Source of the DNA: Casuarius casuarius
Taxonomy: Eukaryota > Chordata > Aves > Casuariiformes > Casuariidae
Length of the DNA stretch: 64,000 nt
Direction: 5' to 3'
NCBI GenBank assembly: GCA_003342895.1
Contig: PTFA01000010.1
Location: forward strand, 8,623,286 to 8,687,285
Under the pieces are notes generated by a model that had not been told where the DNA came from, did not search any database, and worked only from the letters and a program-made list of their open reading frames with translations. A program made the position numbers and the translations under genes. This document shows positions 1-14,933 of the stretch, one piece after another. How positions within the stretch are numbered: position 1 is the first letter of the stretch; every line of letters starts with the position of its first letter.

Positions 1-3000
1 TGCAGAGGATCGTAGATGATGATAACCTGGTAACAATTTTAGGAAAAAATATATTTACTTTAGAAAATATATTGGAAATACAGCAATTTTCAATAGGTGT
101 TAAATGTGGGTTCTGAGTATAACAAAAGTTCCTCATGGTGATGAATATCATCAGATATTTTATGGGCATGCTTTCAGTGACAAGTAAGCCAGCTCTACTC
201 AGAAAATTTTGACAATATATACTCTTGTTTCACAGAAGGACAAGGCATTATGATGTGGTTATACAGAAATTCTTTGATTTTACATAAGATATGTATGCTT
301 TTAGAGCTAGTTCCAAAGTAAAATCACTGATATTCTTTCCATGGATTTGAGCAAATTCCAGTAGGTGGGAGGTTAGCTCTCCTACCTACACTGCCAGTAA
401 CCAGAAGAGGTTTTTTAAAGAGCTGTTTATTACATGGTATGGTAGAACAAAATTTTTCAATACAACCCCCTGTCTCCTGCAGCTTGTAGTGCTAACACAG
501 GTTTGTGGTGCCTGCTGGAATCCACGTAGATTTCAAGGTAGAATTTTTAATATGCTATTTGTTTGTTTTCTTCTTTACATACAAAGCAATAGGAGCTTTC
601 CATTAGCATTTAGGACACTCTGTGTGTATATGAGACCATGACATCTGTTTGGCAGATTCCCATGTTGATTTTCTACAGAATTAAGGATGTTTTGTCACAG
701 AAGGTTCTGTATACATGTAGGCAAATGTATATTCGTAAGTGTCGAGTTATAAAGATTCTGACATCCCAAGGACTCTGTCTTACTGCTTTCCTTATCTGCT
801 CTGTGGCTATTGCTTATTATCTGTATGTCAACAGCATCATCTTAAGATATCTACAAGTGTTTTCCAATCCACTATAATTAAGGATGAATAAATCCATTCA
901 AGCCTGTTATTTGCACTACCACTCTTCTTTTTTCAGAATCCAGAGACATGTAGAAATTAGGGGTGAGACCTTGCCTTCTTGGATTCCTCTCTACTGCAAA
1001 CTGCTTGAAACAGAGGCAAAATCTTTGAAATCAGATCCTTCTTGATCTCCAAAAAACTGATGTCTCCCTTACAGCTATGTAACAGCTTATGTTCTTCTCC
1101 TTGCTGAGAAATTACATGTAATTATCTAGGCGAGTATGCATACCATCCAATTCAAGGAACTTAATTAGCTGGCTAGGTTAGCCCTGTACTCCTTGGGTGA
1201 TGGGTTTCTCCAGAGGCCAACACAGAGCAAGAATCTCTGTGATCATAACTACCTCCAGCAGAACTTGTAGAGGGACTCCAGGGGGAATTAGGTGCCTGGG
1301 GTTAGGTAGTACCATGGCTGCCACTGGTATCAAAATCACATGTACAGGGGGGCTTGTCTTAGGTCCCTCATGGAGCCCACTGGGGACTTCGTCTCTCATA
1401 ATGGGAGATGCTTAGGGGATGGTTAGAATCTGAGTCATAAATGGTCAGACATGAAAGATGGCACAGACATACCTCCTTGCATAAGGAACCTGGATTTTCT
1501 GCAATCTCCCATTTTGTCAAAACCCATATTTATGGAGCAGGGAAGAGCAATTCTACATTCTGAGTTCCCCCACCGCAGCCTACAGGAACAGGAGCAGCCA
1601 ACTGCCTCCCTGCTCTGTGATTTGCAATGTTGTAGAATGTATGCATAAAGCACAGTGAAGCAGTCGTCGTGATTTCCAGGAGTTTGATTCATCTTTCATG
1701 TAGGTTGAGTTCTAGTTGCACTCTGGGGTTTCTGCATGATTATGTCACAATCAAAAATATTTTTTTGTAAAGCAATAATAATAACTATTGAAATTCATTG
1801 CACCTAAACAAGCCTCCCTAGAGGAAAATATTACCTTACTTTTCCTCTCCACCACATAATTTAACAAAGATTTACAAACAAGTATATATACTGTGCAGAT
1901 TTATTTGGGTTAGAAATCTTGTTTGTTCATGAGACTCCATCTTGGATGCTCATTCACTTCTCTGAATGAGCAAAAAGTGCATTTATGTAAAGAAAGGTGG
2001 AAAATATAACAAAATTTTGAGTGAATTAGGAAAAAAGCTTTAACGTGCTACAGATAATATGAATCTTACGATTTGTTTCAAAGAAGACAGGCCATATTTC
2101 TCCCCAAACAATCTGAGCCTATTTTGTCCTTAGAGGTCTGTGGGCTCTCCAGTGTTCCAGTTCAGTCATTCCACAATGCAGGACATTGAACTGTCCTACT
2201 CATACTCCTTTGACAATTTCATGAGGTGGGTGGAAAAGAGAATGTATTCTGAGGTATGTTTTCAGGAAAGGTGCTAAAAACCTGTTAACATAATGATGTC
2301 CTACTGCATTTGTAGTAAGAACTTCCTTTTTTTTTTCCATTGGTACCAAGGTTCTGCTGTTCCACTGATGTGATGAAAACTATCTCTGAGGTTTGATCAG
2401 TGTGCATGAGAGCAAAACTTGGGCTTTGAGATGTGTGAAACTTAAGGAAAACCCACATACTTTATATTCCAGTTATCACATTTAACTTCACAATCAAGAG
2501 AGTAGAAATCTTGTGATTCTGCAGTCACAGTGCTGTGAGAACTACATCTCCCTTGCTTCAAGCATGAAAGGCTGGACTCATCTACATGTAGCTGAATACA
2601 ATATAGATGACCAAAGCTGAACTGGTCACACTGGGCTCCATTTACAGTCATAAGTAAGCCAGTATAATTAGTAGCCTCTAGAGCATGATCTGTCCCATCC
2701 TAAGCTAGACAACTAAAACAGGTCTCTAAAAGTGCCTCTTTGTCTTTACTAATTATCAAGGGAGCTTGGAGGGACTCATTTGGCTACAGAATGAAATCTA
2801 CTCTGTAAACATCGAAAGTTAGAGGAGATGAACCCACCATTGATATCCCCAATGACCATCAATTACAAAATTCTACTTCTATGTCTGTCCCTAATATAGA
2901 GCATATACAGGCAAAAATAGGGTTGATAGTATTTATTGTGACAGCTGATGCTGATGACTTGACCTCTTCTATTAAATAGATGACTCATCTACAGTTTGTT

Positions 3001-3650
3001 TTTAGATTGTCTAGGTTATGTGTATTTCAAGTCCTTCAAGGATTTTAACTCTGCATTTCATTCGTGACAGGGAAAAGGGTAGATATGTAGAACATAGGAA
3101 AAATCAAAAAGGAAACCAAAAGGTTTCCCAGGCTCTGTGAAACACTTAGTCGGATGCCCTGACAAGCCAGGCAACATGTAAATCTTCTCATCATCTCAGC
3201 TTCAGACAAATACTGGCTGGCAGTATGCTTTTCTTCAGTGTGAGAGATCTGTTTTCTAAAGGAACAGTAGGAATATTCAGGTGGTATTTCTAGCAACTGA
3301 GACTACTACTGAGATTGAAATAGCTACATAGTGGGCCTGATGAGATTACTCTGCCTACCTGAGAAAAGAGAAGGGAAGAAAGTGTATGCTTTCTGGTAGA
3401 AACTTCCTTGGAAATCCCACTTATAGTATCAGAAATCCATACTGAAACTCAGCAAATGACAGCTAGCATTCAGACCTCTATTTTTGGATAAACACCTGTT
3501 GGTTATTCAGACTTGAACCATATCCTAGGTGCTGAGCTCTCCTTATTATTATTTCTGTGGTTTCAAAAATTTCCCCTTTTCCTCAGTGGTGTATGCTAGA
3601 GACTGGAGCACATCTCTCCACTGTCTCTCCAGAGACGTACCTCTCTTCAG

Positions 3651-3711
3651 GAAAAAAAAAAAAAGAGAAAAAAAACCCACACAGAAAAAGAAGAAAAAAA
3701 AAAGAAAAACA
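3651..3711 (+). repeat. A-rich simple repeat
   Basis: Runs of A interrupted by G and a short CCCACACAG. The lysine-rich open frames over it are artefacts. Confidence 0.8.
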
Positions 3712-4700
3712 CTGAACCTTCTTTCTTCCACACTAAAAGACCTTTGTCCCAAACCACATATGTAGATTTAAAACAGAAAATAATATGAAAGCACAGTGCT
3801 TCCTTTATAGCAGACCTTATGTGCCTTATGCAGCTTTCTGAGTTCCTGTGTCCATGGATTTATGATGTGCTCTACACTTTCCACATTCTCAGTGTTGTTT
3901 TCCCACATTTGAAGGAGAAATGATCAAGAGATTTGTGCTGGAGTGAAATTTATTCTGTCTTAAGCTGTGTAAAGGTTCCAAATTCACCACAGCATGGAAA
4001 ATAGAAATGCTGTAAGCATCTTGGGCCTTTCCCAGGCATGCAGACACCGTGCCTTCTGTAGAAAAGAACATTACATTCTTGTAATTACTGTTCTTGTCAG
4101 AACTGCTTTTGCTTCTAATAGATCAGGTAAATATGAGCTGAGCATATGTTACAATGCCCTGAGGATCATTTCTGCCTGGGAAAATAGCCCCCAACCCAAT
4201 GAAGAGTTGCACTCCTCTGCTGGGTTGGGAGAATGGTTGAACTTTCTGAGTACTTAAGGTGAACTGCAGATATGGATGACCAGGACTCCAAGGGGATCCT
4301 TTATTTTGGGGGAGGAGAACTGTATTTTTTTTTAACTCTTTAAAAAACATTTTAGGATTGTGGTAAATGGGGCAAAATATGTTCAGTTTCAGTAGTTTCA
4401 TCAGGCACAGAAACCTGTGGGTGACCTTCAAAGCTCAGGTGCTGAACTCGCTTTCCTACTCTGTGGATACTCTGGTAAGGCTCTGTATTGTAAGCCCTCA
4501 CTTCCACAGCAGTTCCTAATAGTAGTATTGCCAGACTGTCCTCCATACTGCTTAGAAAGGGGTCATGTCACTGCCTCCTGGGTAACCTTGAGTATTATTT
4601 TGAAAAGTTTGTCATTGTAGTCATGGTCCAGTACTGCATATTGGGGAATACTCTAATTCCTCTGAAATGCCTCTGTGGTTTGCCAGCTACCCTTTCCATG

Positions 4701-4729
4701 AAACAAAACAAAACAAAAGAAAACAAACC
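4701..4729 (+). repeat. (AAAAC)n-type microsatellite
   Basis: Repeated AAACA units with one G substitution. Confidence 0.8.
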
Positions 4730-7700
4730 AAGTAAAAGTAAAGGACAATTTTATTCTTACTCCAAGATTAACAAAACAGACATACACAAATAAAAGGAAA
4801 CCACACATACAATTACTCTTTCCTTAGATCAACTGTTAAGAAGCTAACAAACTCTCAAGACATTTATGTAGCTGCGATCAATCCTTATTCAAGATTCCTG
4901 CGCATTACATATGTAGAAAGAAATCGCGACTTGGTGAGGAGCTTCTCCTTATATATCCGTGTGCTCCTTGGGCAAGCAGTTCCAGCTTCAAAGGACTTTT
5001 GTAATTGATAACTTAATTAGGATGCCAATTTTTAGCAGTGCTATTAAAAGATTACTGACCTCTCTTGTCTAATTTTAGAAATATCAATGTCTGTTTGGCA
5101 TGGTTAGGTGGATCTGTTTTCTGCTCAGAGAATAAACATAACTTGCTAATGACTGTGCTAGTACTTAATGGGCTACAAATCTATTTATAGTTATGAAGGA
5201 AATTTTCAAACATGTGCTAATGTTCAGACATTTGTACATAACCAGCATGCACAGAAGCCTATAATTTAAAGAAATGTATACATTGATGACAATACTTCAT
5301 TATCTTTTCTGTGTTTACATAATTTGTGCAATTCATTATTATCTCTGTAATTCGGAGCAAACATGGCAGTAATCTATCAAATATGAGGTGAGAACTAGTC
5401 TGGGGAATAAATATGCCTTGCTTTGGGATATTTGGGATATTGGGAGGGATATTGTGATTTGCAGCATAATATTTTTCCCATTCTATTCCTTTTCCGTTTT
5501 GTTATTCTATAGGGATTTTTAGACTACAGCCACTGGCAGCTGCAGTGAAGAGCATTCAGTCTAAGATTGTGGGCAAGTGCTAGGTAAGTGTCTCTTTGGC
5601 TACATACTCCGTGGACAGAGTTGAAATCCTCTTAATCTACTCATCAGGAGAAGAATGAAGGATATAATAATTGCTTGAGTATAGTGGAGACTGATGATAT
5701 CAAATATTCATTTTTTATATTATTTTTATTCTAGCATGTTAAAGCTAATAAACTGTTCAGATAAGGAAGAAATTTTGATTCCAAATACTGGTTTAAGTCA
5801 GCTTGTGATCATGCTAACTGATAACCATTTCTTACTGTGTCTCACTGAGCCCTAGAGTTTCTCTAGAACAAAAAAGAATCAGGGAGGATTAACCCAAGGC
5901 CTACAGCCCACTTGTATCCCACTCAGTCACTGGGCTTCTGAATTTTACCTTATGGAACAGCTCATAATGTCAAAGGGAAAATACACAGTCCCATGAGCCT
6001 TGGTTGCTTTGATCCTTGCTAAATACATAGCTGTGCCAGGCCGTGCTAGAATTGTCAGTCAATTTAGGCTCTGCTCTAATGCTTTTGAATTGAATAGCAG
6101 TATATTTCTCTATCCTGATCTTTTGCTTCCAAGCCCAGCAGAAGCTGCAGAGACAGCATATTTGGCTCTGTCAGGAAGGATGCTAGTGCTTTGTTTGGTT
6201 TGAATCTCTCACCTCACTCCCTAGCCAACGAACAATCATCATGGCAGGCTCTGAAGGGAATTTTCTCAAGGTCTCCTTGAAGGAAATGATGCCAGTGACC
6301 TGGCAAGGAGGGTAGTCATGCCTCAGAAACCAACATGGCTCTACCATACCTACCCACAAAAAGATATAATAATATAAATGGTAAAATTAGGGTTGGAAAT
6401 AAGTAGTGTAACGCTATGACCACAAATACAGCACAAAAGAAAACCAGAGAAACTGGCATGGTAACGAAATGTGCTGTGATCTTAGCAGAAGAAAAGAGAC
6501 CTTGGAACAACTCAGGAAGGTAAGATAAACTGGAAAAGCAAAATGTTGCATTGCAGTTGTGTTAGCAGTTATTCTAGTATCTTGCAGCAGATGGCACTGT
6601 GGAATTCCCATGGGCCACTATGGTTTGTGAGAATGAAGCAGGAGTAATCTAAAAATCTGTCTTTTCCTCTTCAAGGGATGTGATCAAGGACATTAAGAGT
6701 GAAAAACTAACCTAATTCAATAAAACTTCCCCAAACAAGTAAATAGAAAGCATGCAATTAACTAAAAAATAATAATTTAAAGGAGAGTAGCAGAAACTGA
6801 ATAGAGAACAGGGTTTCTTGTCTATTATACGGGCACTAAAGACATTATATAGGTCTCAGTGACTTTTATGTGGTATTGAAAATGAATATATGGTAATTCA
6901 GGTCAAACTTTCAGGCACCAACAGAAATTGTCTGTCTTTTGTAACATAAGAAAACAGGAGAGGTAGAAAATCCTGGAGCACCTTCCAGTCACAGGGAACT
7001 TACTGCCTGTGCAAATTATATGGACTAATGTGATGGTCTTTCCTTGGAGCATGCATTGGAATGGTATTTTCATATTGCTGTATAATGTTGGTGGTTCTCT
7101 CAGTATGTGATGGTTTGTTCAAAGACCAAATTCCTTTGACCAGCAACAGGAAACACAGAAGCTTCCATGACTTGTGCTTAAAGAGAGTGGTGTGAAGATA
7201 TGAACCAAAGATGTGATAGAAGATCTCAGACCGTAAGGTAAATAATGTATTCAGAATGCAGCATAAAAAAAGAAAGACCTTTCTTTGTTTTGACTAATGA
7301 TTTTTGTATGGCTGAGGTGGGCAAAGCCGGACAAATCTACTCTATGACTGGTCTCCATCTCCACCACAAAGCTGCATCCTTGAGGCAGTGTGGGCTCTGG
7401 AGTCTAAGGAAACTTGTCATCTGAAAGACAGTAGGTCTTTCCAAAGCATATGTACGCTTTATATACCTAAAGTAGAGCTGGCAGCACTACCTGTTGGTAT
7501 TTATTTTGAATTTATTGCATTGTAGTAATTTGATCTGACATCTTACACATTAAATGTCTGCTTCAATGCACATGATTATTTCTAAGTTTTATTGTATCCA
7601 CAATGACTAGTAGCTATAGGGAATAAGGAAGCCGTGTTAGGTTGGATTTTTCACAATACCCAATGCCCTACTGAATGCCTTATTTTGGTATGTCATTGCA

Positions 7701-8710
7701 ATAATTTCCCTTACAACTGTTCCTTTGTATGCATCAATGCTGTAATTGTCCATGCAAATTAAGGACACATAATTGCCTTGGCATTTTCAGAAACTAAGTC
7801 TCAGTGCAGAATTTTATTTTGCCCATTATATTCAATCTGTTTTTAAAAGTCTATGCAACAGGTTTTCCTCCAATGTCTATGAGAATTTTTTTGCAACTTA
7901 AGGTTTTGATTGTCATAAATTTTTCCCCGCCTATGTTTATGGAATTAAATTGTCCCCTTAAAAAAAAAAGAAGAAAGACATTCTTATTATGCTTCTAATT
8001 GGTTTAAGATCAGAGTTGATATGTTCACTAGTGTATGACAATGGAAAGCATAATCTTTACCCCAAGGAACTTGGCATGTTAGAACAGAAAACATGACAGT
8101 TTTATGTCCTGATGCATATGGAGAGGATTCCAGTTCTGACAAAAGGGGAGAGCTCTGTAAGAAAGCTCTGAGAACTTTTTTATCAGTCTTATGAAAAATG
8201 AATGAATTACTGTGGAAAAGCCTTGAGGGGTTAGAATTTTCAAAAGTGAATATTGATCAAGCATACTCCAGCTCCTGGCCACCTCACTTCTAGCACAAGA
8301 GGGTAAAGGACAAACTACAGGTCTCATGGCTTTAAGCTGCATTGGTGAAGCCCTGTCTGTCCTAGCTGAATATGAAAAAATGTAGGCCAGAAAACTCAGT
8401 GTCCCTTTGCAAAACTTATCTTCTACTTGAACAAGTGCATTTGGAAAGGGACAAATAGCCTGATCATTGCTTTTTAAGGAAACTATCATCTGTCTGTCTG
8501 AAATCTCTCTCCATGCTGTAATAACTATTAACAGCATCTCTTACTGTAAACACTATTTTTCCATCCTAATTTCTCATTTGTATATTTTGTATATATAGTA
8601 GTTCTGGGGTATAATTAGCTCTACTGTATCCTGAGATAGTCAGCCACTTTTTCATACTGTTTATGTGACCAGGCAATTGATGGAAAGATAGAAAGATTTC
8701 TTTCTCCTCC

Positions 8711-8726
8711 TTTTTTTTTTTTTTTT
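8711..8726 (+). repeat. Poly-T run
   Basis: About 16 consecutive T, flanked by CTCC on the left and AAGG on the right. Confidence 0.75.
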
Positions 8727-9189
8727 AAGGAATGTTCACCACAGGACCAAGGGCAACTCCTCTGGCAAGTCTGCCTGTGCTTTCTGAGTATTTATTTAGT
8801 ATCATTGTTTAGTGTTGAATTCTTTGATTAATTTTTAGTGACAGTAGCTTCAAAAAAAAAGAAATTACACAGCTTCAAAAAGTGTGCGGGCAAATTCATG
8901 GCAGAAGAATCTAGTAAGACTATTAAATACAAAACCAGAAAGTCCCTAAACTGCAAATTTCTGGAAGTTGAAAGAGTGTTCCAAGTAAGTATCATTGTAT
9001 CTCTTTCTTACAATTTTCCTTGGGCATCTGCTTTTGGCCGGTGTTGGAGACAGGGTACTGAGCCAGACAGATCTTCAGTCTGACTCAGAACAGTTACAAC
9101 AGTTTTATGGACACGTCCTGAGAAAGACACGACAAATGCAGGGATACAGGTGAAGAGGTGCTTGTTCTGCTATAGATAACACACTTGTT

Positions 9190-9270
9190 CTCTTTCCTCT
9201 TCCCTCCTCCTCCCCTTTCCCTTTCTCTTTTTCTTTTTCTTTTCCTCTTTTTCTTTTTCTTTTTTCTTTT
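9190..9270 (+). repeat. Pyrimidine tract, CTTTT-rich
   Basis: About 80 bases of almost pure C and T, with TTTTTCTTTTTC-like units in the second half. The minus-strand Lys/Arg open frame across it is an artefact. Confidence 0.85.
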
Positions 9271-12200
9271 GCGTTTTGCTGTGAGAAACCATTTAGCCTC
9301 CATCATTGTTTTGCCAGAGCTGGCCTCTGCAAACTCAACCTAACTGCAAATGTTGTGGGGAAAGAGAAATCTCTCTATCCCTGGAGGAATTAAAGCTCTC
9401 AGTGAGAATTCACTGGTCTGATCCTTTGTGTAACCACAGTGTTGTTGCTGAGCTCCTGCTCTCTATTAGCCTCCTGTGCAGTCTAGGGTTTAACTTGGCA
9501 GAACTCGAGGTTTCAGAGAAATTGGTTCAGCTCTTTAACCATCACGTTTACCAGCCCACATACAAAATCCCCAAATATCAAAAGTCACGGATGCTTTGAA
9601 AGCACGTGAAAATCCATGACTCACATGACAGCTGTGACAAAAATGCATCTTTCTTATTGCCCTTTTGTTTATGGTCTTTCAGCCAATTTCCAGTGTGACA
9701 GTATAGAAGTTCAAGTCGATTTTGAAATAACTGAGTAAGGTTTTATGACAATATGTTGAATTCTTTGCTAAAATGTAGATGTTTTCTTCATCTGTCTTTC
9801 TTCATCTGTAGCTTTTCTTTAAAAACAAAATAAAAAACTATTGTTTACCTGAAAAGACTTTGTTTTTATATTTATTGTATTTATCTGTATTTAAACAAAT
9901 TCTCTTTGCACAAGTCTGTTGGTGTTCAGGCATTTTATATATATTTTCACTCTCTTTCTTTTAAATCCACTAATAAGAAATGCCAACTGCTGCTATTAAG
10001 GGAGAAGTCTTTGATTAGTTGTATGACAGTGAATTAAAAGAAAATTGCAAAGGCTGTCAACAATTGTTAAAAGTTTGAGATACAGATGAACTGTTCAGTT
10101 CATGAACATACTTAACAGTCAACCATTTTGAGATCCCACCCAGTCATTGAATGGGTACTTTAATTTGATGTAAATCTATGCAGCTGCCAAAAGAGTATTC
10201 CTGCCTTCCTCCTCTCCATCCCACCATTGACTTCTCTTTTCCATCAAGTGTCTTGTGCTGGCACTGACACTGATCTTTTGGCCTGATTGTTTTAATAAAT
10301 GCTGCATAAATGCCAGCATTGAAATGAGGAAAGTGGCAAGAACAAGTAGCTCAGCATGGGCAAGACCATTCTTCTGGCATGGCAAAGCCCAGCGTCTAAC
10401 TAAAGTGAGCAGATAACCACAGCCAGAGTCCTTGGATCTTCCATCCAGCTTCATATGCTGAGCAGTTTATCTAGATGGTTGGTACTTCAGCAGGGGGTGG
10501 CTGAGCAGGGTTGTATATGGAAGAGGCAGTCTTTAAAATATCAGTGGGACCCAGCCTTGTAGGACCTGTGTCAAGCTAGATCGAAGCTGGAGTCTCCAGT
10601 TTCTCCAACAGACAGAAAGTAGCTGTGGAGTATATACAGCACAAACATGCTGTGCTTCTGTAATATTGCCACCACCAAAACAAGCAATTTACTGATATCT
10701 GCATTTAATTAGACTCTTAAATGGCTGACAAAAGGCAATCCAAAGCATTATTTAGACAATACTCCAAGCCAGACAAGGCCAGTTGCAACTGCAATCTGGA
10801 AAGCGGATGATGACAGAAAGTGAAGGCCTCTCATCTGGTCATCTGGCATGTGCACATGTTGTACTAGGAAGTTGTAACTGTGGATCATAGCTTTCTCTCC
10901 ATCATTCTCTCTGACTTCTGCTAACTGCTCTGATAACTGTACACCTGACGAGACAAAGGGGTAGAGGCCTCTTGTCAGGTTTATCAGCCAAAAGAAAGCA
11001 AGGCCTACCATCTCCTGGTCAGCAGTCTGTGAAGAAAAGAAGGTATGTCCAGACACTGGTGCTACTTTGTGATTCAACAGAAAAACAGCTTGAACCAAAC
11101 AGAAATGCAGTCTCTCACAAAGGAAGAATGAAACATGTCCCCTTGTAGTGACTCAGAATCTTTCCACCAGCATCATCTCCAGTTTGGTCTAACACCTTTT
11201 ATTTTGGACTCCTCATCTGAAAGCACCAAGGCAACTAGATCTTGGGGAAAAAAAGAAAAAAGAAAGAGTTAGATGTACTGGGCATACAAATGGCACTGCA
11301 GCCCAAAGTGTTTTAGAAGCTTCCCTTAGCTGCCTCTCTCTCACGCAAACCCATATATAAAAAAATTACAGGATGGGTAGTCAAATGAAAGCGTACAGGC
11401 TCTTGTGAGATATGTCATCTAGGGAGGGAGAAATCATCCAAGCCTGTAGAGGATTAAATTACTCTGTTGGAGCTCAGTCTTAATAACAATAGCAATCATC
11501 ATGATCATTCCCCAACATGGGACACTGTTGGGTAGTAATGTCTCATGAATAGGGGCATAAAAGGCAATTGTGCCTGTGTAGCAATGAACATAGTCTATGG
11601 CAAGCTTTCAGGAAGGCAAGTGACAGAATCCATCTGGATGAACTGATGGATTAAAATGAGAAGACTCTAGAAACTGCAAAAGCTGCTTTCCATTTAAAGG
11701 GAAAGACTTGAAACCAGGGAGTATTCAGCAGGAAACAAATCAGGAACCAAACTTCTTATTCCTGAAATATCTACTAGCCTCTAGATGCTGAGGATGCTTT
11801 TCTGAGCACTTGTAGTTTTGTTCAAATTGTGTTGAAATTATGTTTCCTGAGTGCTAATTGACAAAGTTCTTCCTTCCTTCCTCTTTTTAAAATAACACTA
11901 TTCAATTTTTGTTTTTTTCCCAGTCTTACATTTCCTAGTTACTTCAAAGTATAGGTATTAACAATTCAATATGTTCACTAGCTAATTTGTTTTACAATCA
12001 ATAATAGCTGCTGTGCGGTGCCTTTGAGGAACAGGTGATGGGTATGTTTTCTAGTTATTTCTGTATTTACATCTGCTTTTTGCTATGGCTTGCAAATTAC
12101 CATTTACTTGTCCTTCTATTCCTTATTAAAGAGTGATTTGAAACGCTGTTTTAGAGTTGTAGTACCTCAGTTTCACCTCCAATAGTAATACTTCTTAACT

Positions 12201-14923
12201 TCTGGTTTTAGAATTTACTCACTTCCTTTTTTGGGTCTACATAGTTTTGTTTTTCTTACGACTTTTTCTTCTCATCTTGTATCTTGACTGAATGTTGTTA
12301 TCTGCAAGTGAAATGAAGGCAATATGCAGCTTCTCTGCTTCCACTGCAGTGTTATTTTAGAGTCCCATATCTGAGCAATCCCTCCTGAAGCTCTATTGGC
12401 TGTTTTCTCATTTTGACTTCTTTTTCAGAGGAATTGTAACCTGTTGGGCCTTAATTATAGTGACTCCAAGATTCTCCAGCTGTCCTGGATTTTATTATTT
12501 CCTCTTGCTATATTTCTTCCATTACTCCACCTCTTCTTCACCTCCAACTCTTCTGCTCTTCTTCTGATGAACTGAATTAAAACTTTCACTTGCAGAAATT
12601 ATGGTGTGCAGCTGTGCACACCATTTGCTGATTCCAGATTCTTCCCCTCTGTTTATGCTTTCCACACAGATTGTTGCTGCCACTGGAAAAAGCAAATTAA
12701 ATAAAACTGGAACTCAACTTGCTGGTGAGACTTGCAGTAAACAAGCTGGGGAATGTTAGAGCTGTGTGATAGCATTAAGAAAATGAAATTAAATAAAAAG
12801 TCCAGCTGCACTGAACCACTTAAATGCTTAGGAAGTATCATGGAGGTGAGGCATCCCAAAGGGGGATGACTGTGCATTGATTTTTATTAAGTCTAATAAG
12901 CTTTACTGTCTTTTTCCAGGTTAGGGAGCTAACAGGTTGACTTGGAGGCCCTGGGAAGGATAACTTTTTTTTTCTAAAAGGCTGTTTTTTTCTAGTGAGC
13001 GATTTATTTCTCCTCTGCTATTCTCAGCAAGCCATTTTGCTTGCTTATTAGTTAATGAGTATGGAGAACAAGGGGAAACATTCCCTACTCGGTGTTAAGA
13101 TACATATGTGGGTCTGCTGAGATATGTCAAGGCTGGAAACTAACTGGCAAAATGTTGAGTATCTTCCAAAGTGTGTCGCCAGCTGCATGTGAATATGCAT
13201 CCCTGAAATGCTAGCATCTGGCAGCTCTCGAGATCTGCAAATATTAAAGTATTCATTCTTGGATCTACCTATATGTTTATAACTTGCCTCCCCCAACTAT
13301 ATGAGAGAGTCCAAAACCAAAGAATCCCCAAATACCCTTTATATGCTCTCTGGCTCTCACTCCCACACACACTCGTACGTGCATGTGCATGTATGCATAG
13401 TTAATAGTCACAAATACATGCAGGCCTACACTAAAAACAAGGCAGAAAGGCAAAATTGCTGCTGAAGGAACATCATTTGCAAGATGCAGTGTTTACAGCT
13501 TCATGTTTGTGCTTTTATTTGATAGCAGATATTTCACTTTTCTCCTGCTTTTTTAAGGTATTCTGTGTTGAATATGAAGTTACCAGAGACTCACGGAGCA
13601 CAGTGGGGTGAATTAAGGGCACAGCAGAAATTAGTCAGAGAGAGAGAGAGACTATGGGGTGGAAAGGAAGCTACAGGCTAAAGAGGGGGCCTCTAAATGA
13701 CAGAAAATCTTGTGTAGCTTTTTGGATTCTTATTCCAAATGAACTTGCAAACCTCTTCTATTGCAGGTCCAGCCAAGTGATTTCAGCCATTGCAAGTGAT
13801 GATTGCTGTGCATACCTCTGTTGCGGAGGCAGCAGGCACTGCTGGAGAAAAACATGGGATTTAGCAGCTGTCGGGAGGAGGAGTGGAAAGAGCAGAAAAT
13901 GACCCCCTGCGTTCAAAAGGCATGATGTTTCTTGCCTTGTCCCCTCACCCCCGCCACACTTCCTCCCTCCTACACGTGCATTAATAGAGTGAATAAGGAT
14001 TTCAAGCTATGCATTTCTTGGAAATTCTCGGGATGGAGAGTCAGCGGCACTGTAACCAATTTGCAACTCTCCTTTTAGGAAAGAATTCCTTTCACTGTGT
14101 ACAGCACTGTGGCATCAAACCCTCACTGCCAGCTGAGGCAGAGATGAAGCCTTTGCAGCCTTGAGTTAGCTTTTCCCTAGTGCTGTAAAAAGCAGTATTT
14201 CTAAAAGCCAAATGATATTATATATGTAAGATATAATATAACTTTGTTTTTTAAAAAAAGCTTCTATTCAATGTGGCATGGAGTTGGGAGGCTCTGAGCA
14301 GGCCAGGACACTTCACTGTTAGACTGAAGCCTGTAAACATGTAAGTGTATACAGTAGATAAAAGTTTGAGATTCTTTGGAGGGAAACCTGGTCAGACTTC
14401 AAGCTTTTGATGTGGATACGGCCTCGTCTCATGTCTTGGTTCTGCAGCCAGTGCCTCCAAGTTCCAGTAAAGTCTGAATGGAGATGAAGTCTCTTCTCTC
14501 TCCCTTTTGGTCCCCACCACCACCTCAAACAGGGGACTGGTGCACTGGAGGTCTTGCTTGCCTCTGAGTCATTCTACTTTTCTGTCACAGTGACCTCCAG
14601 TGGTTCTCTTCATTTATGTCCTGTATGCTGTCCTTTTAAAGACGCTGGGTTAATTCTCCCCCTATCCCTTATTTTTTTCTTAACAGAAATCTATTGAAGG
14701 GAAGAAATGAGAACACATCAGTTTTTTAATGAAATTATTGTCATTGGTGCTCATATGGGCACTGAATTCCTCCTCGCTGAGCATGCAGGAAAGGCATGCA
14801 TCTGTGAGGCTGGGGAAATAATTAGTTGGTGAAATAGAACCATCATTTGTGACTATTAAATGAATGAGTAAAACTGCTCTGAGACCTGCCAAAATGTTCA
14901 CATAGAAAAATCAGACTGCTTAA

Positions 14924-14933
14924 GGGGGGGGGG
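14924..14933 (+). repeat. Poly-G run
   Basis: Ten consecutive G followed by TGG. Confidence 0.8.

Noticed and set aside
1178..1692. Paired open frames on both strands, possible exon or repeat
   Set aside because: No protein or repeat family recognised; splice sites not convincing. Possibly conserved non-coding DNA, but that needs an alignment.
8079..8537. Minus-strand open frame of 152 codons
   Set aside because: Complex sequence but no recognisable domain, signal, splice context or neighbour; a frame of this length is possible by chance in 64 kb. A protein search would settle it.
10748..11098. Minus-strand open frame of 116 codons
   Set aside because: No family resemblance and no flanking coding evidence; treated as chance.
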